A stretch of DNA of 43,997 nucleotides from Prevotella sp. (GTDB lineage Bacteria > Bacteroidota > Bacteroidia > Bacteroidales > Bacteroidaceae). Of the stretch, positions 18,441 through 26,962 are shown piece by piece; position 1 is the first letter of the stretch; every line of letters begins with the position of its first letter. The notes beneath the pieces are model-generated. The model did not search any database. It was not told the DNA's origin and worked only from the letters and a program-made list of their open reading frames with translations. Both the position numbers and the translations under genes were made by a program. The stretch is taken from positions 1 to 43,997 of the forward strand of contig JAFWQT010000045.1 of assembly GCA_017508965.1 (NCBI GenBank), read 5' to 3'.

Positions 18441-18468
18441 TTGTTGTTTCTCTTCCAAGAAAAAGCGA

Positions 18469-19029
18469 TTAAGCCTCGGCGGCGGGCTCTGCAGGAGCCT
18501 CAGCGGGTGCCTCAGCAGCAGCTTCCTCGGCAGCCTTAGCAGCCTCGGCCTCGGCCTTGGCGGCAGCCTCAGCGGCTTTCTTCTCAGCTACCTTCTTAGC
18601 AATAGCTTCGTTCACTTTCTTCTCAGCCTCCAGTTCCTTGGCGATGGCCTCTTTCTTGGCCTTAGCCTCTTCGGCTGCTACAGCGTCAAGACCCTTCTGC
18701 TTGTCAGCTTTCCAGGCGTCGAACTTCTTCTGGGCAGCGGCCTCATCGAAAGCGCCTTTCTTCACACCTCCGCGGAGATGCTTCATCATGTAAACGCCCT
18801 CGGTTTTGAGGATGTTGCGAACTGTGTCTGTGGGCTGTGCACCTGTCTCTACCCAATAGAGTGCACGGTCGAAATTCAAATCTACTGTGGCGGGATTGGT
18901 GTTGGGATTGTAAGTACCAATCTTTTCAGTAAATTTACCATCACGTGGTGCGCGAGCGTCGGCGATAACAATGCGATAAACAGCATAGCCCTTACGGCCA
19001 CCGCGCTGCAGTCTGATTTTTGTTGCCAT
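18469..19029 (-). CDS. rpsP: 30S ribosomal protein S16 with long Ala-rich tail
   Basis: The first 85-90 residues are ordinary bS16 ([49 protein letters not shown]). The remaining roughly 95 residues are an added Lys/Glu/Ala-rich helical stretch ending in repeated EAPAE units, doubling the usual length of 80-90 residues. Such extensions are known in Bacteroidetes S16 proteins. The tail should project from the 30S surface; its role is unknown. The gene stands alone with its own -7 element and a terminator, unlike the rpsP-rimM-trmD-rplS operon of many bacteria. Confidence 0.95.
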   Translation of the reverse strand: MATKIRLQRGGRKGYAVYRIVIADARAPRDGKFTEKIGTYNPNTNPATVDLNFDRALYWVETGAQPTDTVRNILKTEGVYMMKHLRGGVKKGAFDEAAAQKKFDAWKADKQKGLDAVAAEEAKAKKEAIAKELEAEKKVNEAIAKKVAEKKAAEAAAKAEAEAAKAAEEAAAEAPAEAPAEPAAEA

Positions 19030-19087
19030 TTGTTTTAAAAATTTAAATTAGGTTTGAATTTTATGCTCCTATCTCGTAAAAGCGGTG

Positions 19088-19095
19088 CAAAGGTA
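19088..19095 (-). promoter_or_regulatory. -7 promoter element of rpsP
   Basis: The minus strand reads TACCTTTG, a full match to TAnnTTTG, about 58 bases before the rpsP start codon. Confidence 0.65.
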
Positions 19096-19175
19096 CTAAC
19101 TTTTAATGAAACGACACCGACAGCACCCGTATTTTTTTCTATTACCGCCCATTATTTAACGTTTTTTACTGACGG

Positions 19176-19195
19176 AATACCTAATAGTAGGTATT
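19176..19195. promoter_or_regulatory. Perfect palindrome upstream of feoAB, probable operator
   Basis: AATACCTA (19176-19183), four bases, TAGGTATT (19188-19195) form a perfect 8-bp inverted repeat. Its end is 38 bp before the feoAB -7 element at 19234. The location and symmetry fit a dimeric regulator, and iron-responsive control of ferrous iron uptake is expected, but the regulator cannot be named from this. Confidence 0.5.
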
Positions 19196-19233
19196 TTTGA
19201 GAGGATGCAACTCGGTTGCAACGAAAAAAGTAG

Positions 19234-19241
19234 TATCTTTG
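19234..19241 (+). promoter_or_regulatory. -7 promoter element of feoAB
   Basis: TATCTTTG matches TAnnTTTG and lies 24 bases before the feoAB start. A GTTG at 19215-19218 is too close for a standard -33 box, which would fit a regulated promoter. Confidence 0.6.
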
Positions 19242-19265
19242 CAGACAAATAAATAACGATAGAAC

Positions 19266-21686
19266 ATGAAACTGTCTGAACTGACAACTGGACAAAGTGG
19301 AATCATCGTGAAGGTTTCCGGTCACGGTGGATTCCGCAAGAGAATCATCGAAATGGGATTCATCAAGGGTAAGGAGGTGAAGGTGTTACTGAACGCCCCA
19401 CTCCACGACCCCGTGAAATACCGCATCATGGGCTACGAAGTGTCGCTACGTCACAGCGAGGCGGAACAGATTGAGGTGGTGGAAAAGAGGAAGATGAAGA
19501 GCCAGCCGCAACCGACGACCACGGGGAACCAGCTGCCGCTGACCGACGATGAAGACGAGTATGACCTGCCATCCGACCTGGAAACGAAGCGTGAGGCCCT
19601 GAGACGGCGCCGTGAAATAAATGTGGCGCTGATAGGCAACCCCAACTGCGGCAAGACGTCGCTCTTCAACTTTGCCTCGGGCGCACACGAGCGCGTGGGT
19701 AATTATAGTGGTGTGACGGTTGACGCCAAGGAGGGCGTGGCCGAATTCAAGGGTTACAAGTTCAACCTGGTCGACCTGCCGGGCACGTATTCGCTATCGG
19801 CCTACTCGCCCGAAGAACTCTATGTGCGCAAGCAAATCGTGGAACACACGCCCGACATCATCATCAACGTCATCGACTCAAGCAACCTGGAGCGCAATCT
19901 CTACCTGACCACACAGCTTATCGACATGAACCTGCGGATGGTGGGAGCGCTGAACATGTTCGACGAGGCTGAGACAAGAGGCGACCAGCTGGACTCGGCA
20001 AAGCTTGGCGAACTGCTGGGATTCCCCATGGTGCCCACGGTTTTCAAGAACGGAAGGGGCGTCAGCGAGTTGTTCAACACCGTTATCCAAGTATACGAGG
20101 GACAGTTCAAGAAGCATCCCATCAGGCACATCCATATCAACCACGGACACGAGATTGAGAACGGTATCAAGGACATGCAGGAGCACCTGAAGCAATATGA
20201 CGAGCTGCGCCGGCAGTTCTCGACGCGCTACCTGGCCATCAAACTGCTGGAGCACGATGCCGAGACGGAAAAGATTATTGCCAAGCTGCCCGACAAGGAA
20301 GAGATTTTCATGCATCGCGACGATACCGGACGACGACTGGAGGAGGAAATGAAGACCGACTCGGAAACTGCCATTATGGACGCCAAGTACGGATTCATAC
20401 ATGGTGCCTTGGAGGAAATAGGCTACCGAGAAGGCAAGCGTGACGATACATACAAGATTACCCACCTGCTCGATAAGTTCATCACCCACCGGTGGCTGGG
20501 ATTCCCGCTGTTCTTCCTGTTCATCTTCATCATGTTCTGGATAACATTCAGCATCGGACAGTACCCGATGGACTGGATTGACAGCGGCGTGGGATGGCTA
20601 TCCGACTGGCTGAACGGGGTGCTGCCCGACGGTCCCGTTCGTGCCATGATTGTGGATGGAGCGGTTGCCGGTGTGGGTTCTGTCATCGTATTCCTACCGC
20701 AGATTCTGATACTCTACACGTTCATCTCATTCATGGAAGACTCGGGCTATATGTCGCGTGCAGCCTTCATCATGGACAAAATGATGCACGCTATGGGCAT
20801 CCACGGGAAATCTTTCATTCCGCTCATCATGGGATTCGGCTGCAACGTGCCTGCCGTGATGGCTACCCGAACCATTGAGAGCCGCCGCTCGAGACTCATC
20901 ACGATGATAGTGCTGCCGCTGATGAGCTGCTCGGCCAGACTGCCCATCTATATCACTATCGTGGGAACCTTCTTCGCAGCCAAATATCAGACGCCCATCA
21001 TGGTACTTCTCTATGCCATCGGCATCCTGTTGGCCGTAGTGATGAGCAAGCTGTTCAGCAAATACCTCATCAAGGGCGAAGACACTCCGTTCGTGATGGA
21101 ACTGCCGCCCTACCGTTTCCCCACCGCAAAGGCCATAGCCCGCCACACCTGGGAGAAGGGCAAGCAGTACCTGAAGAAGATGGGTGGCATCATTCTGGTG
21201 GCTTCCATCATTGTGTGGGCACTCGGCTATTTCCCCCACAACGACGAACTGGACAGTCAGGCGCAGCAGGAGCAGAGCTACATAGGACGCATCGGAAAAA
21301 CCATTGAACCGGTGTTCCGCCCACAAGGATTCGACTGGAAGCTCGACGTGTCACTCATTGCCGGCGTAGGTGCCAAGGAAATCGTAGCCTCCACGATGGG
21401 TGTGCTCTATGCCAACGACGAGGAAGTGGGAGCCGACGACGGCGAGGACCACTCCGACCGCTACGTGAACCTGCGGCAAAAAATGGAGGCCGACGGCATC
21501 ACGCCGCTCATCGCCTTCGCCTACCTGCTATTCGTGCTCATCTATTTCCCCTGCATAGCCACCATCGCAGCCATCAAGGGCGAGACGGGTTCGTGGCGCT
21601 GGGCACTCTTTGCCGCCATCTACACCACGGCGCTGGCATGGGTGGTTTCGGCACTCGTTTATCAGATTGGCCTGCTAATTCTTTGA
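19266..21686 (+). CDS. feoB: FeoA-FeoB fusion, ferrous iron transporter
   Basis: An inner-membrane ferrous iron importer of 806 residues. Residues 1-75 are a complete FeoA SH3-like domain (GGFRKRIIEMGFIKGKEVKV). After an acidic linker comes the G domain with G1 GNPNCGKTS (about 124), the switch segment VGNYSGVTV, G3 VDLPGTYSLS and G4 NMFD. The membrane part (about 400-800) has the two Gate motifs, including FGCNVPA and LPLMSCSARLPIY, where the Cys residues are thought to line the path. FeoA is normally a separate protein; its fusion to FeoB is known in Bacteroides and relatives. The promoter overlaps no other gene and has a palindrome upstream. The gene's last codons overlap the -33 element of the next promoter. 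Confidence 0.95.
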   Translation: MKLSELTTGQSGIIVKVSGHGGFRKRIIEMGFIKGKEVKVLLNAPLHDPVKYRIMGYEVSLRHSEAEQIEVVEKRKMKSQPQPTTTGNQLPLTDDEDEYDLPSDLETKREALRRRREINVALIGNPNCGKTSLFNFASGAHERVGNYSGVTVDAKEGVAEFKGYKFNLVDLPGTYSLSAYSPEELYVRKQIVEHTPDIIINVIDSSNLERNLYLTTQLIDMNLRMVGALNMFDEAETRGDQLDSAKLGELLGFPMVPTVFKNGRGVSELFNTVIQVYEGQFKKHPIRHIHINHGHEIENGIKDMQEHLKQYDELRRQFSTRYLAIKLLEHDAETEKIIAKLPDKEEIFMHRDDTGRRLEEEMKTDSETAIMDAKYGFIHGALEEIGYREGKRDDTYKITHLLDKFITHRWLGFPLFFLFIFIMFWITFSIGQYPMDWIDSGVGWLSDWLNGVLPDGPVRAMIVDGAVAGVGSVIVFLPQILILYTFISFMEDSGYMSRAAFIMDKMMHAMGIHGKSFIPLIMGFGCNVPAVMATRTIESRRSRLITMIVLPLMSCSARLPIYITIVGTFFAAKYQTPIMVLLYAIGILLAVVMSKLFSKYLIKGEDTPFVMELPPYRFPTAKAIARHTWEKGKQYLKKMGGIILVASIIVWALGYFPHNDELDSQAQQEQSYIGRIGKTIEPVFRPQGFDWKLDVSLIAGVGAKEIVASTMGVLYANDEEVGADDGEDHSDRYVNLRQKMEADGITPLIAFAYLLFVLIYFPCIATIAAIKGETGSWRWALFAAIYTTALAWVVSALVYQIGLLIL

Positions 21687-21712
21687 TTATTCAAAACAAT
21701 TCACTATATTTG
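21682..21712 (+). promoter_or_regulatory. Promoter of the GlsB/YeaQ-type gene
   Basis: TTTG at 21682-21685, a 19-bp spacer and TATATTTG at 21705-21712 fit the Bacteroidetes consensus exactly. The -33 element overlaps the last codon and stop of feoB. Confidence 0.8.
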
Positions 21713-21748
21713 CACCCAAAATTCGTAGAACTTTAACAAATTAACGCT

Positions 21749-21991
21749 ATGATTGGAGCAATTATAATTGGTATACTGGCCGGATTCATCGCCAACAAAC
21801 TGATGAGAGGCGAAGGTGCCGGATGCTGGTGGAACCTGATTCTTGGACTCATCGGCGGCGCCCTGGGCGGATGGCTTTTCCCAAAACTGGGCATCGACGT
21901 TGAACCGACATTCATCGGCGAAACCATTACCGGAGTAGTAGGCGCAGTAATCATCCTCTGGATAGCTTCATTCTTAAGAGGAAAGAAATAA
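21749..21991 (+). CDS. Small GlsB/YeaQ/YmgE-family membrane protein
   Basis: An inner-membrane protein of 80 residues with three hydrophobic helices rich in Gly and Ala. The pattern is that of the transglycosylase-associated family (IIGILAGFIANKLMRGEGAG, LGLIGGALGGWLF, GAVIILWIASFL). Members are linked to general stress response, but the biochemical role is not known despite the family name. It has its own promoter and is followed at ten bases by the panE-like gene, so the two are probably co-transcribed. Confidence 0.85.
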   Translation: MIGAIIIGILAGFIANKLMRGEGAGCWWNLILGLIGGALGGWLFPKLGIDVEPTFIGETITGVVGAVIILWIASFLRGKK

Positions 21992-22001
21992 AACTACAGC
22001 A

Positions 22002-22913
22002 ATGAGATACGCCATTATTGGAACAGGCGCCATCGGAGGATTCTACGGTGGCCGCCTTTGTCGTGCAGGCTACGAGGTGAACTTCCTGCTGCACACCGAT
22101 TATGAATACGTGAAGCAAAACGGACTGCAAATCGACTCGTGCGACGGAAGTTTCCACATCGATAACGTAAGGGCCTACAGTTCTACCGAGGAGATGCCCG
22201 AAGTGGATGTCGTGCTGGTATGCCTGAAGTCCACCCGCGAGCATCTGCTTGCAAAACTGCTGCCACCCATCGTGAAGAACAATCCGCTGGTGGTGCTCAT
22301 TCAGAACGGAATAGGACTGGAAGCCGACCTTCAGCAGCAGTTCCCCACCCTGCCCATTGCCGCCGGACTGGCCTTCATCTGTTCGGGTAAGGTGGGCCCG
22401 GGACATATCGACCACCAATGCTACGGCAGCATCAACATCGGTAACTACTCGTGTAAGGACCAACAGACTATCGATGCCTTGCTGACCGATTTCCGGAATG
22501 CTGGAATCGAGACGAACTCCGTGGAATACTATCAGGCCAGATGGAAAAAGGCCGTTTGGAATATGCCCTTCAACGGAATGACTGTGGCGCTGGACACCAC
22601 TACCGACCGGTTACTGAAGAATCCATCAACCCGTGCGCTTATCCGCGCTCAGATGATGGAAGTGGTGGCTGCCTCAAGGGCACTTGGCGTGAGCGGAGTC
22701 GACGAGGCTTTCGTGGAAAACATGCTGACGGTTACCGATGCTATGACGCCCTACAAACCGAGCATGAAGCTTGACTTCGACAACCACCGCCAGATGGAAA
22801 TAGACTATCTCTACACACGCGGAATAAAGGAGGCACGCGAAGCCGGATGCCCCATGCCTCGTCTGGAAATGCTGGAACAGCAGCTCCGCTTCCTTGAAGA
22901 AAGAAACCTTTAG
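22002..22913 (+). CDS. panE: 2-dehydropantoate 2-reductase (ketopantoate reductase)
   Basis: A cytosolic NADPH-dependent enzyme of 303 residues that reduces ketopantoate to pantoate in pantothenate and coenzyme A synthesis. The N-terminal Rossmann fold has GTGAIGGFYGGRL (residues 7-19); LVCLKS carries the conserved Lys, and VLIQNGIG the Asn near the substrate. The C-terminal helical domain has the catalytic Lys in WKKAVWNMPFNGM and the SMKLDF segment with its conserved Ser and Asp. Length is normal for the family. Distant members act on other 2-keto acids, so the exact substrate is likely but not certain. AGAGG precedes the start. Confidence 0.87.
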   Translation: MRYAIIGTGAIGGFYGGRLCRAGYEVNFLLHTDYEYVKQNGLQIDSCDGSFHIDNVRAYSSTEEMPEVDVVLVCLKSTREHLLAKLLPPIVKNNPLVVLIQNGIGLEADLQQQFPTLPIAAGLAFICSGKVGPGHIDHQCYGSINIGNYSCKDQQTIDALLTDFRNAGIETNSVEYYQARWKKAVWNMPFNGMTVALDTTTDRLLKNPSTRALIRAQMMEVVAASRALGVSGVDEAFVENMLTVTDAMTPYKPSMKLDFDNHRQMEIDYLYTRGIKEAREAGCPMPRLEMLEQQLRFLEERNL

Positions 22914-22936
22914 AATTGAGAGTGGAGAATGTAGAG

Positions 22937-23011
22937 TGTAGAATTATGATTACTTTATTCCGCAGTTTTTTGCGTTGAATTCTGGGCTTGCCCGGTAATC
23001 ATAATTCTACA
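22937..23011. repeat. Inverted repeat between convergent genes
   Basis: TGTAGAATTATGATTAC (22937-22953) and its exact complement GTAATCATAATTCTACA (22995-23011) flank a 41-base centre. Outside the perfect 17-bp arms, both sides continue as related runs of GAGAATGTAGA-like and TCTACATTC-like units, so the whole 22915-23036 interval is imperfectly symmetric and reaches into the epimerase stop region. It can end transcription from both sides and looks like a dispersed intergenic element. Confidence 0.7.
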
Positions 23012-23027
23012 TTTTCCATTCTACATT

Positions 23028-24308
23028 CTACATTTTACGCTCAATAATCTCAAGGCACATGCGGCTGTTGTGGTAGGGACACTTCCAGAAGCCGGCCTTG
23101 TCGTCTTTGCGATTGATGTTGCGCTCTGGGTCGCGGCTCCACCACCATTCACCGCCTTCGCGGTCTATGAGGTTGTCCTTGATATACTGCCATCCTCGGA
23201 GGGCTTTCCGCAGGGCCTCTTCATCGCCAAAATACTGGTAGATGTTCACCCAGCCTACCACGTTCTCGGCCTGTACCCACCAATGGCGGTCTGTATCAAT
23301 GTAGCCCGTGTCGAGGTTGGCCTCATGAACCATCGATCCGTCGGCATTCAGTCCTTTCTCCGATGCCTTGGCAACCATCCTAACCACTTCTTCCACCTTG
23401 CGAAGCAACTTCTCGTCGCCCAGCACCAGGGCAGCCTCGTGCAACAGCCACGAGCACTCGATGTCGTGACCGTAGCTTTCCAAACGTCCGGCCTGACGCG
23501 TCCAGTCCATGTCGAAGAAAAGGTCAAGATGGTGGGTTTCGGGATTCAGGATATTCTCGGTAAATATGTCGATAAGATTACGTAACGAAGCCTCGATGCG
23601 GTTGACGGTCTCATCAGGTACCGTAACGTTGATGGGTAGCACAGCCCCGATGGCAGGCACATAGTTGCAGCTCTCGGCAGCCTTCATCTCCTTAAGACAA
23701 CGGAAGAGATTGGTGTAGGGCTCGATGATGTGCAGATGGGTGTTCTGCGACTTAGGATAGTTGGCGTCGAGCTCCGAGAGGCGCATGTCGGAAATCTCGC
23801 CCCACTCGCGTGTGCAGGCCTCGATATAACCATTATAAAGACGGTCGAGCGAATGTTCCTCGATGCACTCGTAGAGCTGGATGGCATAGTCGAGAGCCTC
23901 GCGGTCGTCGGTGGCACGGGCATATTCTGAGAGTCCATAAATCATGAAACCAATGGCATAGAACTGCTTCTTGGTGTCTTTGGGCTGTCCCTTATAGTCG
24001 AGGCTCCAGTAAGTGCCGCCATACTCGCGGTCGATGAAATGGTCGATGATATAGTCTTTGGCACGCGTGGCGGCCTCCAGGTATTCGGGCTTGCGGAGCA
24101 CACGATAGGCGGCTGAGAACGACCACAGGATGCGTGCATTCAGAATACCGCCCTTGTCGGCTTCCTTTACCAGCTGTCCCTCGCCGGTCATCTGTCCGTA
24201 GAATCCGCCGTTTTCCTCGTCCTGCATTTTGTCGAGCCAGAAACTCAAGATGTTGTTCTCGAGCACTTCGCCTACTTCGGCCTTCAGTCTTTTTACTTCT
24301 TCTTTCAT
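23028..24308 (-). CDS. AGE-family cellobiose/mannobiose 2-epimerase
   Basis: A cytosolic (alpha/alpha)6-barrel enzyme of 426 residues. Family features include NGGFYGQMTGEG near the N-terminus, YGHDIECSWLLHEAAL with the catalytic His region, and HWWVQAENVVGW. The enzyme epimerises C2 of the reducing-end sugar; with GH130 and GH26 genes beside it, the natural substrate should be beta-1,4-mannobiose, giving mannosyl-1,4-glucose for the phosphorylase. The same gene set is known in Bacteroides fragilis. N-acetylglucosamine 2-epimerase is the alternative, made unlikely by context. It is last in the mannan operon and separated from the transporter gene by a terminator-like hairpin, so its expression may be set lower. 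Confidence 0.88.
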   Translation of the reverse strand: MKEEVKRLKAEVGEVLENNILSFWLDKMQDEENGGFYGQMTGEGQLVKEADKGGILNARILWSFSAAYRVLRKPEYLEAATRAKDYIIDHFIDREYGGTYWSLDYKGQPKDTKKQFYAIGFMIYGLSEYARATDDREALDYAIQLYECIEEHSLDRLYNGYIEACTREWGEISDMRLSELDANYPKSQNTHLHIIEPYTNLFRCLKEMKAAESCNYVPAIGAVLPINVTVPDETVNRIEASLRNLIDIFTENILNPETHHLDLFFDMDWTRQAGRLESYGHDIECSWLLHEAALVLGDEKLLRKVEEVVRMVAKASEKGLNADGSMVHEANLDTGYIDTDRHWWVQAENVVGWVNIYQYFGDEEALRKALRGWQYIKDNLIDREGGEWWWSRDPERNINRKDDKAGFWKCPYHNSRMCLEIIERKM

Positions 24309-24317
24309 ATTATTATT

Positions 24318-24340
24318 AAAAAAGCCCCTCCATGGAGGGG
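24318..24340 (-). terminator. Intrinsic terminator inside the mannan operon
   Basis: The palindrome CCCCTCCATGGAGGGG (24325-24340) is followed on the minus strand by C and six T residues. It lies in the 47-base gap between the transporter stop and the epimerase start, only 9 bases from the epimerase ATG. It should cause partial termination and may also fold over the ribosome-binding region. Confidence 0.75.
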
Positions 24341-24355
24341 ACTCATTTGAGGTTA

Positions 24356-25696
24356 TTACTTCTTAATTGGATATTTGTAAAGCAACCAGATCATGATAAC
24401 GATAATGACTGCCGGGAAGATGGAGAACAAAGCCCAGATCATTTCACGTACAGCCTCCATGTTGGTGATGTTGACCACCGTCTGGCCTTTGGCATCAGTT
24501 CCGGAATAGAAACCGGCAAAACCAAGCAGCAAGGCCACGAGCGAACCGGAAATAGCCGTTCCGAACTTCTGGGCCATCGTACCTGAAGAGAAAATAAGGC
24601 CTGTGGATGAAGTTCCGTTCTTCTCAGTGGCATAGTCAGCCACATCGGCATACATTGACCACAAAAGCGGAGAATAGAGGCCCACGCCCACCGAAGTGAG
24701 CACAACCAAGGCAACAAGCACCCAGATGTAAGCAGGATCCATCGGCACGAAGAAGAAGGCAATGGAGAACACCATACAGATGATGCCTGCCACGATAAAG
24801 GCTTTCTTCTTGCTGCCCATCCACTGGGTGAACTTCGGAGAAAGACCACCGAAAATCATGCAGGTAACCTCGCCGAAGGTCATGAATACCGTGTAGTTGA
24901 TAATCAGACCTGAAACCGTGACATCTCCATGCAGGCAGTATTCCATCAGATAGCCGGCCACGGCATAGCGGAAGCCGTTGAAGAAGTTCGTGCAGATACC
25001 GATGAGCGTCAGGTAAATCCAAGGCTTGTTCTTAAAAAGGTCGGCAAAGGGCTTGAATGAGAACTTCTCGGCACGGACGGGCTTCAGACGTTCTTTAGTG
25101 AGCAAGCCGCAAGCCAGCGTCATGATTGTTGCCAAGCCACCGAGGCAAGCACCCAGCACGGCATACTGATGAGCAGGCGTTCCGCCAACCATCTTCTGCA
25201 GATATGGGAACGAAAGCAAGGTAATGAAGCCCATGGCATAGGCACCTACCATACGGAAAGAGGAGAACTGATTCTTCTCATTGTCATCTTCAGTCATCAC
25301 GCCCAACAGCGAACCGTAAGGCACATTGACTGCGGTATAGCAAGCCATCATAAGAAGGTAAAGCGTGTAGGCGTAGATTCGCTTACCCACAGGACCAAAG
25401 TCGGGGGTATAGAGCAGCAGGGCGAAAATCACGCCCAAGGGCACGGCTCCGAAGATGAGCCAAGGGCGATAGGTGCCCCAGCGGCTCTGGGTGCGGTCGG
25501 CCAAAGAACCCATCAGCGGGTCGGTAACCACATCAAACATTCGCGCTATAAGCATCAGCGTAGCCGTGTCAGCCACTGTCAATCCGAAGACATTGGTGAA
25601 GAATAGCGGGAAAGCAATCGACATCACCTTCCAAGTAATACCACCGGCCGCGGCATCACCGAGCGCATAGCCGATTTTTTCTTTTAATGTTGCCAT
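24356..25696 (-). CDS. GPH-family sugar:cation symporter (mannobiose importer)
   Basis: A polytopic inner-membrane transporter of 446 residues with about 12 membrane spans. The N-terminal GYALGDAAAGGITWKVMS, the loop DPLMGSLADRTQSRWGTYRPW and the middle segments fit the glycoside-pentoside-hexuronide:cation symporter family, relatives of MelB. It lies between the GH130 phosphorylase and the epimerase, the position held by the mannobiose transporter in the Bacteroides fragilis mannan cluster, so its substrate is likely beta-1,4-mannobiose or a related disaccharide. Ion coupling (proton or sodium) cannot be read. Hairpins lie both in front of and behind the gene. Confidence 0.88.
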   Translation of the reverse strand: MATLKEKIGYALGDAAAGGITWKVMSIAFPLFFTNVFGLTVADTATLMLIARMFDVVTDPLMGSLADRTQSRWGTYRPWLIFGAVPLGVIFALLLYTPDFGPVGKRIYAYTLYLLMMACYTAVNVPYGSLLGVMTEDDNEKNQFSSFRMVGAYAMGFITLLSFPYLQKMVGGTPAHQYAVLGACLGGLATIMTLACGLLTKERLKPVRAEKFSFKPFADLFKNKPWIYLTLIGICTNFFNGFRYAVAGYLMEYCLHGDVTVSGLIINYTVFMTFGEVTCMIFGGLSPKFTQWMGSKKKAFIVAGIICMVFSIAFFFVPMDPAYIWVLVALVVLTSVGVGLYSPLLWSMYADVADYATEKNGTSSTGLIFSSGTMAQKFGTAISGSLVALLLGFAGFYSGTDAKGQTVVNITNMEAVREMIWALFSIFPAVIIVIMIWLLYKYPIKK

Positions 25697-25726
25697 ATCG
25701 TTTTTATTGGGTTAAAGTATGAATAG

Positions 25727-25779
25727 TCGGATAGCAGGTAAATAATACCTATTTATATAATATAACTACCGACATCCGA
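25727..25779. other. Hairpin in the leader of the transporter gene
   Basis: TCGGAT (25727-25732) pairs with ATCCGA (25774-25779), and inside it AGGTA (25736-25740) pairs with TACCT (25746-25750). It fills most of the 85-base gap between the phosphorylase and transporter genes. It lacks a T run and so is not a normal terminator; processing or stability control is possible. Confidence 0.4.
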
Positions 25780-25781
25780 TT

Positions 25782-26948
25782 TTATTGTATGCTTTTGTTT
25801 TTCCTCACCAACTTCTTGATGGTCTCCACCGAGGCTGCCGTGTAGTAGCCGTCCTCGGGGGTGTTCATGCAATAGTCGACAAGCCGCTCTATGCTGCTGG
25901 TGGCCACGTGCATGCGGGTGTCGGCCGAAGCATAGTAGATAAACACCTTGCCATCTTCGTCGGCAATCCATCCGTTGGAGAAGGCCACATTCATCACATC
26001 ACCCAGATACTCGCTGCCCTCGGGAACAAGGAAGAATCCGCCGGGACGTGCAATCACGCGCGTGGGATCGTCGAGTGCCGTCATATACATGTAGAGCACA
26101 TAGCGCAGTCCGTCGGCCGTGGCACGCACGCCATGAGCCAGATGCAGCCATCCCTGGGGTGTCTTGATGGGATGCGGTCCCTCGCCGTTCTTCACCTCGG
26201 TAATGGTGTGGTAGCGGCGCTCGTAGATGATTGTCTCGTCCTTCACCTCGGCATGGGTGATGTCGTCGACCAATGCCCAGCCGATGCCGCCGCCCGAGCC
26301 TGTGTCGATGAATCCGTCTTGCGGACGGGTGTAGAAGGCATACTTGCCGTCGACAAACTCTGGATGGAGCACCACGTTGCGCTGCTGGCTCTTGGTCTTC
26401 AGGTCGGGCAGCCGGTACCAGGTCTTCAGGTCCTTGGTGCGGGCTATGCCGGCGGTTGCCGTAGCGGCCGAGAGGTCGCCGGGCTTGGAGTCGTCGTGAC
26501 GCTCGGCACAGAACACACCATAAATCCATCCGTCCTCGTGCTGGGTGATGCGCATGTCGTAGATGTTGGTGGCGGGAATCTCGTCGTCGGGCATCGTGAT
26601 GGGTACTTCCCAGAATCGGAAGTTGTCGATGCCGTTAGGACTCTCGGCCACAGCGAAGAAAGACTTGCGGTCGGCTCCCTCCACGCGCACCACCAGCAGA
26701 TACTTGTCCTGCCACTTCAGGGCGCCCGAGTTGAGCGTGGCGTTCATCATGATGCGCTGCATCAGGAAGGGGTTGTCTTTCTCGTTGAAGTCGTAGCGCC
26801 ATTCCAGCGGCGTGTGCTCGGCCGTCAGTATGGGGTTGGCATATTTTTCGTAGATGCCGTTGCCCCACTCCAGGGGCTGATTCTTCTTGCTGAGCAGCTC
26901 CTCGTGATGAGCGCGCAGGGCTGCCACTTTCTTTTCAAAGTCAGTCAT
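25782..26948 (-). CDS. GH130 4-O-beta-D-mannosyl-D-glucose phosphorylase
   Basis: A cytosolic phosphorylase of 388 residues that splits beta-mannosyl-1,4-glucose with phosphate into mannose 1-phosphate and glucose. The five-bladed propeller family is recognised by [13 protein letters not shown], the YDMRIT motif whose Asp falls at residue 131 (the proton-donor position known in the B. fragilis enzyme), and [24 protein letters not shown] segments for phosphate and substrate binding. The start at 26946-26948 (MTDFEKKV) fits the family; the frame extends 36 codons further up but that would overlap the GH26 gene by 94 bases. It lies 14 bases after the GH26 stop. Together with epimerase, symporter and GH26 it completes the mannobiose route. 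Confidence 0.92.
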   Translation of the reverse strand: MTDFEKKVAALRAHHEELLSKKNQPLEWGNGIYEKYANPILTAEHTPLEWRYDFNEKDNPFLMQRIMMNATLNSGALKWQDKYLLVVRVEGADRKSFFAVAESPNGIDNFRFWEVPITMPDDEIPATNIYDMRITQHEDGWIYGVFCAERHDDSKPGDLSAATATAGIARTKDLKTWYRLPDLKTKSQQRNVVLHPEFVDGKYAFYTRPQDGFIDTGSGGGIGWALVDDITHAEVKDETIIYERRYHTITEVKNGEGPHPIKTPQGWLHLAHGVRATADGLRYVLYMYMTALDDPTRVIARPGGFFLVPEGSEYLGDVMNVAFSNGWIADEDGKVFIYYASADTRMHVATSSIERLVDYCMNTPEDGYYTAASVETIKKLVRKNKSIQ

Positions 26949-26962
26949 AGCGAATAATTTGG

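Noticed and set aside
19188..19199. Palindrome before feoAB as a terminator
   Set aside because: The neighbouring genes are divergent there, so no transcript needs to end, and the stem is AT-rich; an operator is more plausible.
25785..26957. 390-codon plus-strand frame opposite the GH130 gene
   Set aside because: It mirrors the GH130 coding region, shows no protein family pattern, and is explained by codon bias on the other strand.
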